From positions 124,001-188,000 of the forward strand of contig NZ_JTJW01000010.1 in the NCBI RefSeq assembly GCF_000805385.1: 64,000 nt of DNA, in the 5' to 3' direction. Shown here piece by piece: positions 51,716 through 59,718 of this stretch (positions are counted from its first letter, which is position 1; each line of letters opens with the position of its first letter). Source of the stretch: Mycolicibacterium setense. Its GTDB lineage: Bacteria; Actinomycetota; Actinomycetes; Mycobacteriales; Mycobacteriaceae. The notes beneath the pieces were generated by a model. The model did not search any database and was not told where the DNA came from. It saw only the letters and a program-made list of their open reading frames with translations. Both the position numbers and the translations under genes were made by a program.

Positions 51716-52435
51716 ATGGCGGTTATGGATAGCGCAACCGGTGGCATTGCCTCGCCCCGGGTCCTCGTCGTAGACGACGACCCCGACGTGCTCGCCTCCC
51801 TGGAACGTGGGCTGCGGCTGTCCGGGTTCACCGTATCGACGGCCGTGGACGGGGCCGAGGCGCTGCGCAGCGCCACCGAGACCCGCCCCGACGCGATCGT
51901 GCTCGACATCAACATGCCCGTGCTCGACGGTGTGAGCGTGGTGACGGCCCTGCGCGCGATGGACAACGACGTGCCCGTCTGCGTGCTGTCTGCGCGCAGC
52001 AGCGTCGACGACCGCGTGGCCGGGCTGGAAGCCGGCGCCGACGACTACCTGGTCAAACCGTTCGTGCTGCAGGAGCTGGTGGCCAGGGTCAAGGCCCTGC
52101 TGCGCCGGCGCGGCGCCTCGGCCACCTTCTCGTCCGAGACCATCCAGGTGGGCCCGCTGGAGGTCGACATCCCGGGCCGCCGCGCCCGCGTCAACGGTGT
52201 CGATGTGGACCTGACCAAACGCGAGTTCGACCTGCTGGCCGTGCTGGCCGAACACAAGACCGCGGTGCTGTCCCGGGCACAGTTGCTGGAACTGGTCTGG
52301 GGCTACGACTTCGCCGCCGATACCAACGTGGTGGACGTGTTCATCGGCTACCTGCGCCGCAAACTCGAGGCCGGCGGCGCGCCGCGGCTGCTGCACACCG
52401 TCCGGGGCGTCGGATTCGTCCTCAGGACCCAGTAG
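51716..52435 (+). CDS. prrA: Two-component response regulator PrrA
   Basis: An OmpR-family response regulator, nearly identical in motif content to M. tuberculosis PrrA (Rv0903c), which is essential there. The receiver domain (about 15-130) has the acidic pocket VVDDDPD, phosphorylated aspartate D64 in VLDINMP and the lysine in DYLVKPF. The winged-helix domain (about 145-235) includes LTKREFDLLAVLAEH and TNVVDVFIGYLRRKLE. The ATG at 51716 or 51725 could start it. It is co-transcribed with prrB, 36 bases downstream. It controls respiration and nitrogen or stress adaptation in mycobacteria. Confidence 0.97.
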   Translation: MAVMDSATGGIASPRVLVVDDDPDVLASLERGLRLSGFTVSTAVDGAEALRSATETRPDAIVLDINMPVLDGVSVVTALRAMDNDVPVCVLSARSSVDDRVAGLEAGADDYLVKPFVLQELVARVKALLRRRGASATFSSETIQVGPLEVDIPGRRARVNGVDVDLTKREFDLLAVLAEHKTAVLSRAQLLELVWGYDFAADTNVVDVFIGYLRRKLEAGGAPRLLHTVRGVGFVLRTQ

Positions 52436-52471
52436 CGACATGACGAGCGCCACCGCCAGGAGTCAACGGCC

Positions 52472-53812
52472 ATGAGCCTGCTGACCCGGATCTTCCGCCG
52501 CACACCGTCGCTGCGGACCCGGGTCGCGTTCGCCACCGCCATCGGCGCGGCGATCGTCGTCGTCATCGTCGGCACCATCGTCTGGGTCGGCATCACCAAC
52601 GACCGCAAGGAACGCCTGGACCGCCGTCTCGACGAGGCCGCCGGATTCGCCATCCCGTTCCTGCCGCGCGGCCTCGGCGAGATCCCCCGCTCCCCCAGCG
52701 ATCAGGACGCGGTGATCACCGTGCGACAGGCCGGCGACATCTCCTCGAACTCCAACGTGATCCTGCCCGAGCTGCCCGACGGCTACGCCGACACCTATAT
52801 CGACGGCGTGCGCTGGCGGGTCCGCACCGTGCAGATCCCCGCGCCCGGCCCGATGTGGGTGGCGGTCGGCGCGACCTACGACGCCACCATCGCCGACACC
52901 AACAATCTGCACCGCCGCGTGATCATCATCTGCGTTTTCGCCGTCGGTGCAGCGACCGTATTGGGCTGGGTACTCGCCGCATTCGCGGTGCGTCCGCTCA
53001 AACGGCTGGCCGAGCAGACCCGGCAGATCGAGGCAGGCGACGAGGCGCCCGACGTCGAGGTGCGCGGCGCGAGCGAGGCCGTCGAGATCGCCGACGCCGT
53101 CAACGGCATGCTGCAACGCATCTGGAAAGAACAGGACCGCACCAAGGCCGCGCTGGCCTCGGCCCGCGACTTCGCCTCGGTGTCCGCCCACGAACTGCGC
53201 ACCCCGCTCACCGCGATGCGGACCAACCTCGAAGTCCTTTCCACCCTGGACATGCCCGACGACCAGCGCAAGGAAGTGGTCGGCGACGTCATCCGCACCC
53301 AATCGCGGATCGAGGCCACCCTCGGCGCGCTGGAGCGCCTCGCCCAGGGTGAGCTGACCACCACCGACGACCACGTCACCGTCGACATCACCGAACTGCT
53401 CGACCGCGCCGCGCACGACGCCATGCGCGTCTATCCCGATCTCGAAGTGTCGCTGGCGCCCTCACCGACCGTCATCATCATCGGCCTGCCGACCGGGCTG
53501 CGGCTGGCCGTGGACAACGCGATCGCCAACGCCGTCAAACACGGCGGCGCCACCCGGGTCCAACTGTCGGCGGTCAGCTCACGCGAAGGCGTCGAGATCG
53601 CCGTCGACGACGACGGGGTGGGCGTGCCCGAGGAAGAACGTCAAATGGTGTTCGACCGCTTCTCCCGCGGGTCGACGGCGTCACGGTCCGGCTCCGGCCT
53701 GGGACTGGCCCTGGTCGCCCAGCAGGCCGAATTGCACGGGGGCACAGCGGCTCTCGAATCAAGCCCACTCGGCGGGGCACGGCTGCTGCTACGCCTTCCC
53801 GGCCCGCACTAG
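52472..53812 (+). CDS. prrB: Sensor histidine kinase PrrB
   Basis: The cognate membrane kinase of PrrA, 446 residues (Rv0902c orthologue). Two helices (about 17-42 and 150-172) flank an external sensor domain. A HAMP linker, the dimerisation box with autophosphorylated H240 in SVSAHELRTPLTAM, and the ATPase domain follow, with N-box DNAIANAVKHGG, G1 VDDDGVGVPEEE and G2 SGSGLGLALVAQQ. An AGGAG ribosome site precedes the ATG at 52472. A strong terminator follows the stop. Confidence 0.96.
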   Translation: MSLLTRIFRRTPSLRTRVAFATAIGAAIVVVIVGTIVWVGITNDRKERLDRRLDEAAGFAIPFLPRGLGEIPRSPSDQDAVITVRQAGDISSNSNVILPELPDGYADTYIDGVRWRVRTVQIPAPGPMWVAVGATYDATIADTNNLHRRVIIICVFAVGAATVLGWVLAAFAVRPLKRLAEQTRQIEAGDEAPDVEVRGASEAVEIADAVNGMLQRIWKEQDRTKAALASARDFASVSAHELRTPLTAMRTNLEVLSTLDMPDDQRKEVVGDVIRTQSRIEATLGALERLAQGELTTTDDHVTVDITELLDRAAHDAMRVYPDLEVSLAPSPTVIIIGLPTGLRLAVDNAIANAVKHGGATRVQLSAVSSREGVEIAVDDDGVGVPEEERQMVFDRFSRGSTASRSGSGLGLALVAQQAELHGGTAALESSPLGGARLLLRLPGPH

Positions 53813-53841
53813 GTTCCCGCTGGTTTCCTGCGACAAGCAAA

Positions 53842-53871
53842 ATCGCCCGCCCCGTTGCGGAGGCGGGCGAT
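53842..53871. terminator. Bidirectional terminator after prrB
   Basis: ATCGCCCGCC (53842-53851) pairs perfectly with GGCGGGCGAT (53862-53871), loop 10 bases, with A-rich sequence on its left side. It lies between convergent prrB and arfC and probably ends both transcripts. Confidence 0.8.
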
Positions 53872-53884
53872 CTGCGTCGTGCCG

Positions 53885-54481
53885 TTACTTCTTCTCGCGC
53901 TGGGACTTACCGCTGTCCCAGCGGTTGAACCCGGCCTTCTCCGCGGATTCGACGTCCGCGAACCAGATCTCGGCGACCGTCACCGAGTAGGACGGGCTCT
54001 CCGGCGAGTGATAGAGCATCGAATCCTCGTTGCCCTTGATCAGATAACCCGTCGGCGTGCCCGCACCCGACACCCGCACCGAGCCGGCACCGTACGGCGA
54101 CTCCTCGACGACCTTGACGTCATCGTCGGGTGCCTCATGAGCGCCGCCACCGGAGGCGAACTTGGCCGCCCCGGCCGCCCCCGCTGCGCCGGCAGCCGCG
54201 GCACCGGTGCCGCTGACCTTGGGCAGCTGCGTGGTGGGCTCGTCTCCCGCACCGGCCCTGGGCAGCTTGGTCGTCGCATCATCGGCGACAGCCGTTGATG
54301 CGGCAGCGGTTCCGCCGGCGGCCTTGGCCGCGGTGCCGCCACCACCCGCGCCCTCGGGGCGACGGCCGAGGGCGCCGTACACCGGCACCTCCCGCTTGAC
54401 CCGACGCAGCGTCAACGCGAGCGTCAGCACCAGCCCGAGCACAAAGGCCAGGGCCATCAACCACCAGTTCACATCGCTCAT
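53885..54481 (-). CDS. arfC: ArfC, membrane protein of the ammonia-release operon
   Basis: The Rv0901 orthologue, 198 residues, third gene of arfABC. M. tuberculosis needs this operon for ammonia secretion and early adaptation to acid. One N-terminal helix (about 5-24) is followed by a basic stretch (RRVKREVPVYG) and a long low-complexity Gly/Ala/Thr-rich linker (about 45-110). A conserved C-terminal domain ends it (TPTGYLIKGNEDSMLYHSPESPSYSVT, then EIWFADVESAEKAGFNRW). That last motif resembles the domain attached to some mycobacterial ribosomal or L-type proteins. The start overlaps arfB (ATGA). Confidence 0.9.
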   Translation of the reverse strand: MSDVNWWLMALAFVLGLVLTLALTLRRVKREVPVYGALGRRPEGAGGGGTAAKAAGGTAAASTAVADDATTKLPRAGAGDEPTTQLPKVSGTGAAAAGAAGAAGAAKFASGGGAHEAPDDDVKVVEESPYGAGSVRVSGAGTPTGYLIKGNEDSMLYHSPESPSYSVTVAEIWFADVESAEKAGFNRWDSGKSQREKK

Positions 54482-54633
54482 CGTCGTGCTCCAATCTCAC
54501 GAGAGCCGGGCAGTTCGGCGAACGCCTCTTCCTCACTGGTGGGCTTGACCGTCACCACCGAAATCAGCCAGGCCACCAGTGACCCCACCACGAATGCGAG
54601 CAGATACCACAACCATTGGATTACGAAGTCCAT
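54478..54633 (-). CDS. arfB: ArfB, small membrane protein
   Basis: A 51-residue single-pass membrane protein matching Rv0900 in size and place. The hydrophobic helix covers about residues 5-28 (FVIQWLWYLLAFVVGSLVAW), followed by a short charged tail (KPTSEEEAFAELPGSREIGARR). It lies between arfA (11-base gap) and arfC (4-base overlap). The function of the single protein is unknown; it presumably forms part of the Arf membrane complex. Confidence 0.87.
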   Translation of the reverse strand: MDFVIQWLWYLLAFVVGSLVAWLISVVTVKPTSEEEAFAELPGSREIGARR

Positions 54634-54644
54634 GTCGAATCTCC

Positions 54645-55682
54645 CTAATTGACCGTGATCTCGACACGGCGGTTCTGCGCCTTGCCTTCTGGGGTGTCAT
54701 TGCTGGCGATCGGATTCGCCGAACCCGCGCCCGACGACCTCACGTGGTCCGCCGGCAGGCCTTGTGAAACCAGGTAATCGGCAACGGCTTTGGCACGGTT
54801 GCCGCTCAGCGGAACGTTGATCGCGTCATTGCCCGAGCTGTCGGTGTAACCGGTCACGTCCACCTGCGCACCGGCGCAGGACTTCAGCTTGTCGGCCACC
54901 TGCGACAGCAGCTGCTGCGACGCCGGGGCCAGCACGAATCCGTCGGTGCTGAAATTGATCGGGGTACGCAGCAGTGCACTCACGTCGCCCTGCAGCGCAG
55001 CGCACGGCCCGGGTGTCCCTCCGGGGGCTCCGGGAGCCGCAGGCGCCGAAGGAGCCGGTGTAGCCGCGACCTGAATGTTGTTGACCAGCTTGATGTTGGG
55101 CCACGCCGCCTTCGCGGCCGCCTCGACCGCGGCACGTACCTCCGCCGAAGGCGCGGTGCCGGTCAACGTCAGCGTGTCACCCTCGATGCTGAAATTGAAA
55201 TCCGGAATACCGTCGGCCGCGGCATCGAAAACCTTGCCCAGCGCCGAGACATCGGGAGTACTCACCCCCGGCCGCAGATTCAGGTTGTCGATCAAATTGA
55301 CATCCGCACCGAACTTTCCGCGCAGCCAGTCCAGCAGCGAGGCCTTCGCCGCCGCATCGGGCAGGTCACCGGTGAGGGTGAAATCGTTGCCGTTACGGGC
55401 AATCGACAACGGCGCGAACGAAAGATTCGGCAAATTGACGTTGGGCGCGTTGACGTCCGGGGCATTAACATCCGGAGCCGTCATCGTCGCCGTGGGATTG
55501 ATATCGGGAAGAGTGACATCACCGTTCTTCCGCGAGTGGTCCAACCCACCCCAACCGATCAGCCCCAGCAACAATGGAACCGCCGCCAGCGCCAACAACC
55601 AACCCAAACCGGGTGGTCGTCGATATAGTTTGGAGGCTGTTTGCCAGCCTGTGATTGTCCGAGATTCGTCCGAACCCGACAT
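54645..55682 (-). CDS. arfA: ArfA/OmpATb, outer-envelope OmpA-like protein
   Basis: The Rv0899 (OmpATb) orthologue, 345 residues, implicated in ammonia release and acid adaptation. One N-terminal helix (about 27-45) is followed by a linker with DVNAPDVNAPNVNLPN repeats. Two BON-like repeats come next (about 85-140 and 150-210, the second with FSIEGDTLTLTGTAP). The C-terminal OmpA peptidoglycan-binding domain (about 230-345) includes VTGYTDSSGND, LSGNRAKAVADYLVSQGL and QNRRVEITVN. The ATG at 55682 was chosen because AGGAG lies upstream and the family begins here; the longer frame is not supported. Confidence 0.93.
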   Translation of the reverse strand: MSGSDESRTITGWQTASKLYRRPPGLGWLLALAAVPLLLGLIGWGGLDHSRKNGDVTLPDINPTATMTAPDVNAPDVNAPNVNLPNLSFAPLSIARNGNDFTLTGDLPDAAAKASLLDWLRGKFGADVNLIDNLNLRPGVSTPDVSALGKVFDAAADGIPDFNFSIEGDTLTLTGTAPSAEVRAAVEAAAKAAWPNIKLVNNIQVAATPAPSAPAAPGAPGGTPGPCAALQGDVSALLRTPINFSTDGFVLAPASQQLLSQVADKLKSCAGAQVDVTGYTDSSGNDAINVPLSGNRAKAVADYLVSQGLPADHVRSSGAGSANPIASNDTPEGKAQNRRVEITVN

Positions 55683-55799
55683 TTGGGTACTCCTGAAAGT
55701 CGACGAACAGTTATCTACAGCAGCGAAACAGGTTGACGGTAGCAGCAAATGGAATTTGACGGTTAGGTTCGGCCAATACTTACCGAACCCACGGCAACA

Positions 55800-56162
55800 T
55801 CAACGCGTGGCGAGCAGATCGATCACGAAGATCAACGTCTTGCCCGAAAGCCGATGTCCCGAACCGGCCGGTCCATACGCCTGCTCCGGTGGTATGACGA
55901 GCTGGCGGCGACCGCCGACCCGCATCCCGGGAATTCCGTCCTGCCAGCCCTGAATTAGGCCCCGCAATGGAAATTCGATGGATTCTCCGCGGTTCCACGA
56001 GCTGTCGAACTCCTCGCCGGAGTCGTATTCGACACCCACGTAATGCACCTCCACAGTGCCCCCTGGCACTGCTTCGGCGCCGTCGCCGACCACCAGATCG
56101 GTGATGACCAATTCAGTTGGGGCGGGTCCGCCCGGGAACTCGATGTCAGGTTTTGTACTCAC
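55800..56162 (-). CDS. FKBP-type peptidyl-prolyl cis-trans isomerase
   Basis: A single-domain FK506-binding isomerase of 120 residues, cytoplasmic by the absence of a signal. The motifs are complete: VEVHYVGVEYDSGEEFDSSW, EFPLRGLIQGWQDGIPGMRVGGRRQLVIPPEQAYG and LIFVIDLLATR. The GTG at 56162 gives the usual beginning. An upstream in-frame start would read into the divergent gene's leader. I do not recall an FKBP gene at this place in M. tuberculosis, so it is an insertion here or a loss there. Confidence 0.9.
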   Translation of the reverse strand: MSTKPDIEFPGGPAPTELVITDLVVGDGAEAVPGGTVEVHYVGVEYDSGEEFDSSWNRGESIEFPLRGLIQGWQDGIPGMRVGGRRQLVIPPEQAYGPAGSGHRLSGKTLIFVIDLLATR

Positions 56163-56193
56163 CCGATCAACGCTAGTCCGGCAGACTGGTCGC

Positions 56194-56442
56194 GTGGCCA
56201 AAGATCAAGACATCCTCGCCGAAGTTCACCGGCTCGTCGCCGAAGAGCAGGAGCTGCGGGACAAACTGCAGCACCGGGAGATCGATGAGTCCGAAGAGCA
56301 GCAACGACTGAGATCAGTGGAAGTCGCGCTCGACCAGTGTTGGGACCTGTTGCGCCAGCGCCGCGCGCTGCGTGACACCGGACAGGACCCGGGCCTGGCC
56401 CAGAAGCGCCCTCCCGACGAGGTCGAAGGTTATCGGGGCTGA
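56194..56442 (+). CDS. DUF2630 family protein, Rv0898c-like
   Basis: An 82-residue, highly charged, mostly alpha-helical protein (DILAEVHRLVAEEQELRDKL, then EEQQRLRSVEVALDQCWDLL), probably forming a short helical hairpin or coiled coil. It matches the DUF2630 family and M. tuberculosis Rv0898c in size and place. The C-terminal tail QDPGLAQKRPPDEVEGYRG is conserved in the family. GTG start at 56194. Function is unknown. Confidence 0.87.
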   Translation: MAKDQDILAEVHRLVAEEQELRDKLQHREIDESEEQQRLRSVEVALDQCWDLLRQRRALRDTGQDPGLAQKRPPDEVEGYRG

Positions 56443-56457
56443 GCGGACCGGCGTGAG

Positions 56458-58014
56458 GTGACAGATAAGGCGTTGGACGCCGTCATCATCGGCGGTGGGC
56501 ACAACGGCTTGGTGGCTGCCGCCTACCTGGCTCGCGCGGGGCGCCGGGTCCAGGTGCTCGAACGCCTCGACCACGTAGGCGGCGCAGCGGTTTCGGCACA
56601 CGCCTTCGAAGGCGTGGACGCCCGGTTGTCGCGGTACTCGTACCTGGTCAGCCTGCTTCCCCAACGGATCATCACCGACCTCGGGGCCCGAATCCGGCTG
56701 TCCCGTCGCAGAATTTCGTCGTACACGCCGGATCCGGCCACCGGCGGCGCCGCCGGACTGCTGATCGGCCCGCATCCGACCTTCGATGCGATCGGCGCCG
56801 GCGCCGACGCGGCCGGATTCGCCGATTTCTACCGCCGCTGCGGACTGATCACTTCCCGGATCTGGCCGACGCTGCTGCAGCCGCTGCGCGGCCGGGCCCA
56901 GCTGCGCCGCGACGTGCTCGGCGGGCAGGATGCCGAGACGGCCGAGGCCTGGGAAGCACTGATCGAACGGCCCGTCGGCCAGGCGATCAGCGCCGCGGTG
57001 TCACATGATCTGGTGCGCGGTGTGATGGCCACCGATGCCCTGATCGGGACCTTCGCCGACATCGACGATCCGACACTGATCCAGAACGTGTGCTTTCTCT
57101 ACCACCTGATCGGCGGCGGCACCGGCGACTGGGACGTCCCGGTCGGCGGGATGGGCGCGGTGAGCGGGGCCCTGGCTGCCGCCGCCACCGGATTCGGCGC
57201 CGAAATCATCACCGGGGCAGATGTTTACGCGGTCAACCCGGACGGCGAGGTTCGCTATCGGCAGGGCGGGTCGGCACGACGGGTGAACGCCGACCGGGTG
57301 CTCGTCAACGTCACCCCCGCGGCTCTCGCCGGCCTTCTCGGCGATCCGGTCCCCGAGACCGCGCCCGGCGCGCAGGTGAAGGTCAACCTGATGTTGCGCC
57401 GGTTGCCCCGGCTGCGCGACCAACGCGTCACGCCCGAACAGGCTTTCGGCGGTACGTTCCACATCAACGAGGGGTTCGGCCAACTGGCCGCAGCCTACCG
57501 CGATGCGTCAGACGGACGGGTTCCCGATCCGCTCCCCTGCGAGATCTATTGCCACTCCTTGACCGATCCGAGCATCCTGTCCGAGGACCTGCACGCCTCA
57601 GGGGCACACACGCTGACCGTATTCGGTCTGCACACCCCGCACTCACTGGCTGCCGGTGATCCCGACCGGACCCGCGACCGGCTGACCTCGGCCGTGTTGA
57701 ACTCGCTCAATTCGGTTCTGGCCGAGCCGATTCAGGAGGTCCTGATGGAGGACGCCGCCGGCCGGCTGTGCATCGAGGCCAAGACCACCGCCGACCTGGA
57801 ACAGTCCCTCGGTATGACCGCGGGCAACATTTTCCACGGCGCGCTGCGGTGGCCGTTCGCCGAGGACGACACACCGCTGGACACCCCGGCGCAACGGTGG
57901 GGGGTGGCCACCGCCCACGACCGGATCCTGTTGTGCGGCTCTGGCTCGGTCCGCGGCGGGGCGGTTTCGGGTATCGGCGGGCACAATGCCGCGATGGCCG
58001 TGCTCGAAAGCTGA
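56458..58014 (+). CDS. FAD-dependent oxidoreductase (phytoene desaturase-like), Rv0897c-like
   Basis: A 518-residue flavoprotein of the CrtI/amine-oxidase fold, orthologous by context to Rv0897c. The dinucleotide-binding motif VIIGGGHNGLVAAAYLARAGRRVQVLER is at the N-terminus. The C-terminal FAD motif GSGSVRGGAVSGIGGHNAA lies at about 495-513. No carotenoid gene is nearby and the substrate is unknown; related proteins act on lipids or retinol-like compounds. GTG start at 56458, 15 bases after the DUF2630 gene, so the two are probably co-transcribed. Confidence 0.88.
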   Translation: MTDKALDAVIIGGGHNGLVAAAYLARAGRRVQVLERLDHVGGAAVSAHAFEGVDARLSRYSYLVSLLPQRIITDLGARIRLSRRRISSYTPDPATGGAAGLLIGPHPTFDAIGAGADAAGFADFYRRCGLITSRIWPTLLQPLRGRAQLRRDVLGGQDAETAEAWEALIERPVGQAISAAVSHDLVRGVMATDALIGTFADIDDPTLIQNVCFLYHLIGGGTGDWDVPVGGMGAVSGALAAAATGFGAEIITGADVYAVNPDGEVRYRQGGSARRVNADRVLVNVTPAALAGLLGDPVPETAPGAQVKVNLMLRRLPRLRDQRVTPEQAFGGTFHINEGFGQLAAAYRDASDGRVPDPLPCEIYCHSLTDPSILSEDLHASGAHTLTVFGLHTPHSLAAGDPDRTRDRLTSAVLNSLNSVLAEPIQEVLMEDAAGRLCIEAKTTADLEQSLGMTAGNIFHGALRWPFAEDDTPLDTPAQRWGVATAHDRILLCGSGSVRGGAVSGIGGHNAAMAVLES

Positions 58015-58020
58015 CGGGGT

Positions 58021-58800
58021 TCAGCGGCCTTCGATCAGTTCGGCGAGGCCGTCCAGCACACGCGCCAACCCGAACTCATAGGCATGCGTAGCGCTGTAGG
58101 CCGCTTCGAACGCCTGGCCGGCCGCTGTCCCGACGCGCGAGGCCAACGGATACACATCCTCGTCGAGCACCCGCTCCAGCAGCGGGCCGGCCCGTTCCCA
58201 CCATTGCCCGTCACTCTGGCCGCTGCCCGCCGCGGCCCGGCGCGTATCGATGGCGATCCGGGCAACCGAATTGACGAAGCCGAGCACATACGTCAGGGCG
58301 CCATCCATCTCTAGATCGCTCAGACCGAGAGCGTCGAAGGCACTCAACTCATGGTCGTACTTGGCGATCATGCCCGGCCCGAGCGGCGGACGGGTGGTGG
58401 GCAGGTAGGCCAGCCAGGGGTGACTGTCGAACATCGCCAGGTTTTCTTCGGCGATCGCGGAAACCTTTTCCCGCCATGACTTTCCGCTGAAGGCGCGGCG
58501 CGGCATCTGGCGGTAGACGGTATCGACCATCAGGTCCAGGAGTTCGGCCTTGCCCGGTACGTAGGTGTAGGTGGCCATCGGAGTCAGGCCAAGTTCCGCG
58601 GCGACCGCCCGCATGGTGAGCGCGTCGAGGCTGTCGGCGTCGGCGATCCGGATCGCGGCGGCGACCACCGCGTCTACCGTCGTGCGTTGTTTCGGTCCCC
58701 GCCCGCTGCCGCCCTGACCAGGCTCCCGCCACAGCAGTTCGAGCGTGCGCACCGGATCTCCGGCACTGCTGCGGTCCGCACCTGCGCGTTCCTTCACCAC
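58021..58800 (-). CDS. TetR/AcrR-family regulator with TetR_C domain
   Basis: A 259-residue repressor. The helix-turn-helix is offset by about 40 residues and reads ADSLDALTMRAVAAELGLTPMATYTYVPGKAELLDLMVD; a ligand-binding domain follows. It resembles the TetR_C-type group that binds tetracycline-like or hydrophobic ligands. It is divergent from the NTF2-like gene with 62 bases between starts, which contain two palindromes, the classical arrangement for autoregulation plus control of the neighbour. The GTG at 58800 is the likely start. Confidence 0.88.
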   Translation of the reverse strand: MVKERAGADRSSAGDPVRTLELLWREPGQGGSGRGPKQRTTVDAVVAAAIRIADADSLDALTMRAVAAELGLTPMATYTYVPGKAELLDLMVDTVYRQMPRRAFSGKSWREKVSAIAEENLAMFDSHPWLAYLPTTRPPLGPGMIAKYDHELSAFDALGLSDLEMDGALTYVLGFVNSVARIAIDTRRAAAGSGQSDGQWWERAGPLLERVLDEDVYPLASRVGTAAGQAFEAAYSATHAYEFGLARVLDGLAELIEGR

Positions 58801-58815
58801 GGCGCTCCTCTCCGT

Positions 58816-58839
58816 ACTATGTATAGTGTACGACGTACA
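58816..58839. promoter_or_regulatory. Two palindromes and -10 in the TetR divergent promoter
   Basis: ACTAT-GT-ATAGT (58816-58827) is followed by the perfect 13-base palindrome TGTACGACGTACA (58827-58839). A TATAGT hexamer (58822-58827) overlaps the first and can serve as a -10 element for the rightward gene. Binding by the adjacent TetR protein is the obvious hypothesis. Confidence 0.7.
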
Positions 58840-58862
58840 GACTACTTCCCCCGAGGAGAAAC

Positions 58863-59273
58863 ATGGCCACCACGCCCCAGGCCGGCGAGTTCACCCCCAC
58901 CACAGCCGATGTCGACTCGGTGAACGCATGGTTCGCCCGATACGACGCACTGGTCAAGGAAACGAACGTCGAAGCCATGGCGGACGAGGCGATGTTCCCG
59001 CTCAACGAGGTGACCGACGGCCGCGCGGAGGCAGTCGACCGCGCCGGGTTCATCGCGCAGATGGCCCAGCAGTTGGGCCAGAACACCGATTTCGCGATGG
59101 AGTCCACCCGCACCCCGCATTTCATCAACGAGAACCTGGTGTTCGTCATCACCGACGCGACGTTCACCGCCGACGGCTCCAGCCAGCGGGTGCGCTACGG
59201 CGATCTACTGGTCAAGTGCGACGGCGACTGGAAGTTCCAGACCATGGTGCAGGGCGGGTGGGGAGAGAGCTGA
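58863..59273 (+). CDS. NTF2/SnoaL-like small protein
   Basis: A 136-residue protein with a predicted NTF2-like cone fold: N-terminal helix (DVDSVNAWFARYDALVKE), a central strand region (TPHFINENLVFVITDATFTAD) and a closing strand (CDGDWKFQTMVQGGW). The family includes SnoaL cyclases, ketosteroid isomerases and uncharacterised detoxification proteins. It is the presumed target of the divergent TetR regulator. Catalytic residues are not obvious, so function is open. The ATG at 58863 has GAGGAG upstream. Confidence 0.75.
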   Translation: MATTPQAGEFTPTTADVDSVNAWFARYDALVKETNVEAMADEAMFPLNEVTDGRAEAVDRAGFIAQMAQQLGQNTDFAMESTRTPHFINENLVFVITDATFTADGSSQRVRYGDLLVKCDGDWKFQTMVQGGWGES

Positions 59274-59289
59274 TCCCGGGCGGACACGA

Positions 59290-59718
59290 CTAAGGCGTGG
59301 TGATCTTGCACAGGATCGCCCGCAAGGCTTCGAGGTCCCCGGCGTCGAGCGCTGCGAGCGCTTCCGGCGCCGGGTCCTCGACCCGATCGATGCGCGCCAG
59401 CAGCGCGCGCCCGGCGTCGGTGAGCGAGACCACCTTGCAGCGCCGGTTGGCCGGGTCGACCGCACGCACCACCAGCCCCCGCTCCTCGAGGTCGTTGACC
59501 GCGACCGTGGCCGCAGGGGCATCGACCGTCGCCGCGTAGGCCAGTTGTTTGACCGTCAGTGGTTCGCGCGCAAGCCGTTTCAGGATGCGGATACGACTGA
59601 ACGGCAGTCCGGACCGCTCGATCACCGCCCGCCGCCAGCCGTCCCGATGGTCGAACACCAATGCGGTCAGGGCGCGCCACACCTCATCGGCCAACTCGGA
59701 TCGCCGCTCACCGGACAT
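59290..59718 (-). CDS. MarR-family transcriptional regulator
   Basis: A 142-residue winged-helix repressor. The DNA-binding region shows FSRIRILKRLAREPLTVKQLAYAATVDAPAATVAVNDLEERGLVVR and the wing AVDPANRRCKVVSLTDAGRALL. It is the second gene of a two-gene operon with the MFS exporter (11-base overlap). Paired operator-like sites stand in front of that exporter, so it probably represses its own operon and is released by the exported drug or a phenolic compound. Confidence 0.9.
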   Translation of the reverse strand: MSGERRSELADEVWRALTALVFDHRDGWRRAVIERSGLPFSRIRILKRLAREPLTVKQLAYAATVDAPAATVAVNDLEERGLVVRAVDPANRRCKVVSLTDAGRALLARIDRVEDPAPEALAALDAGDLEALRAILCKITTP

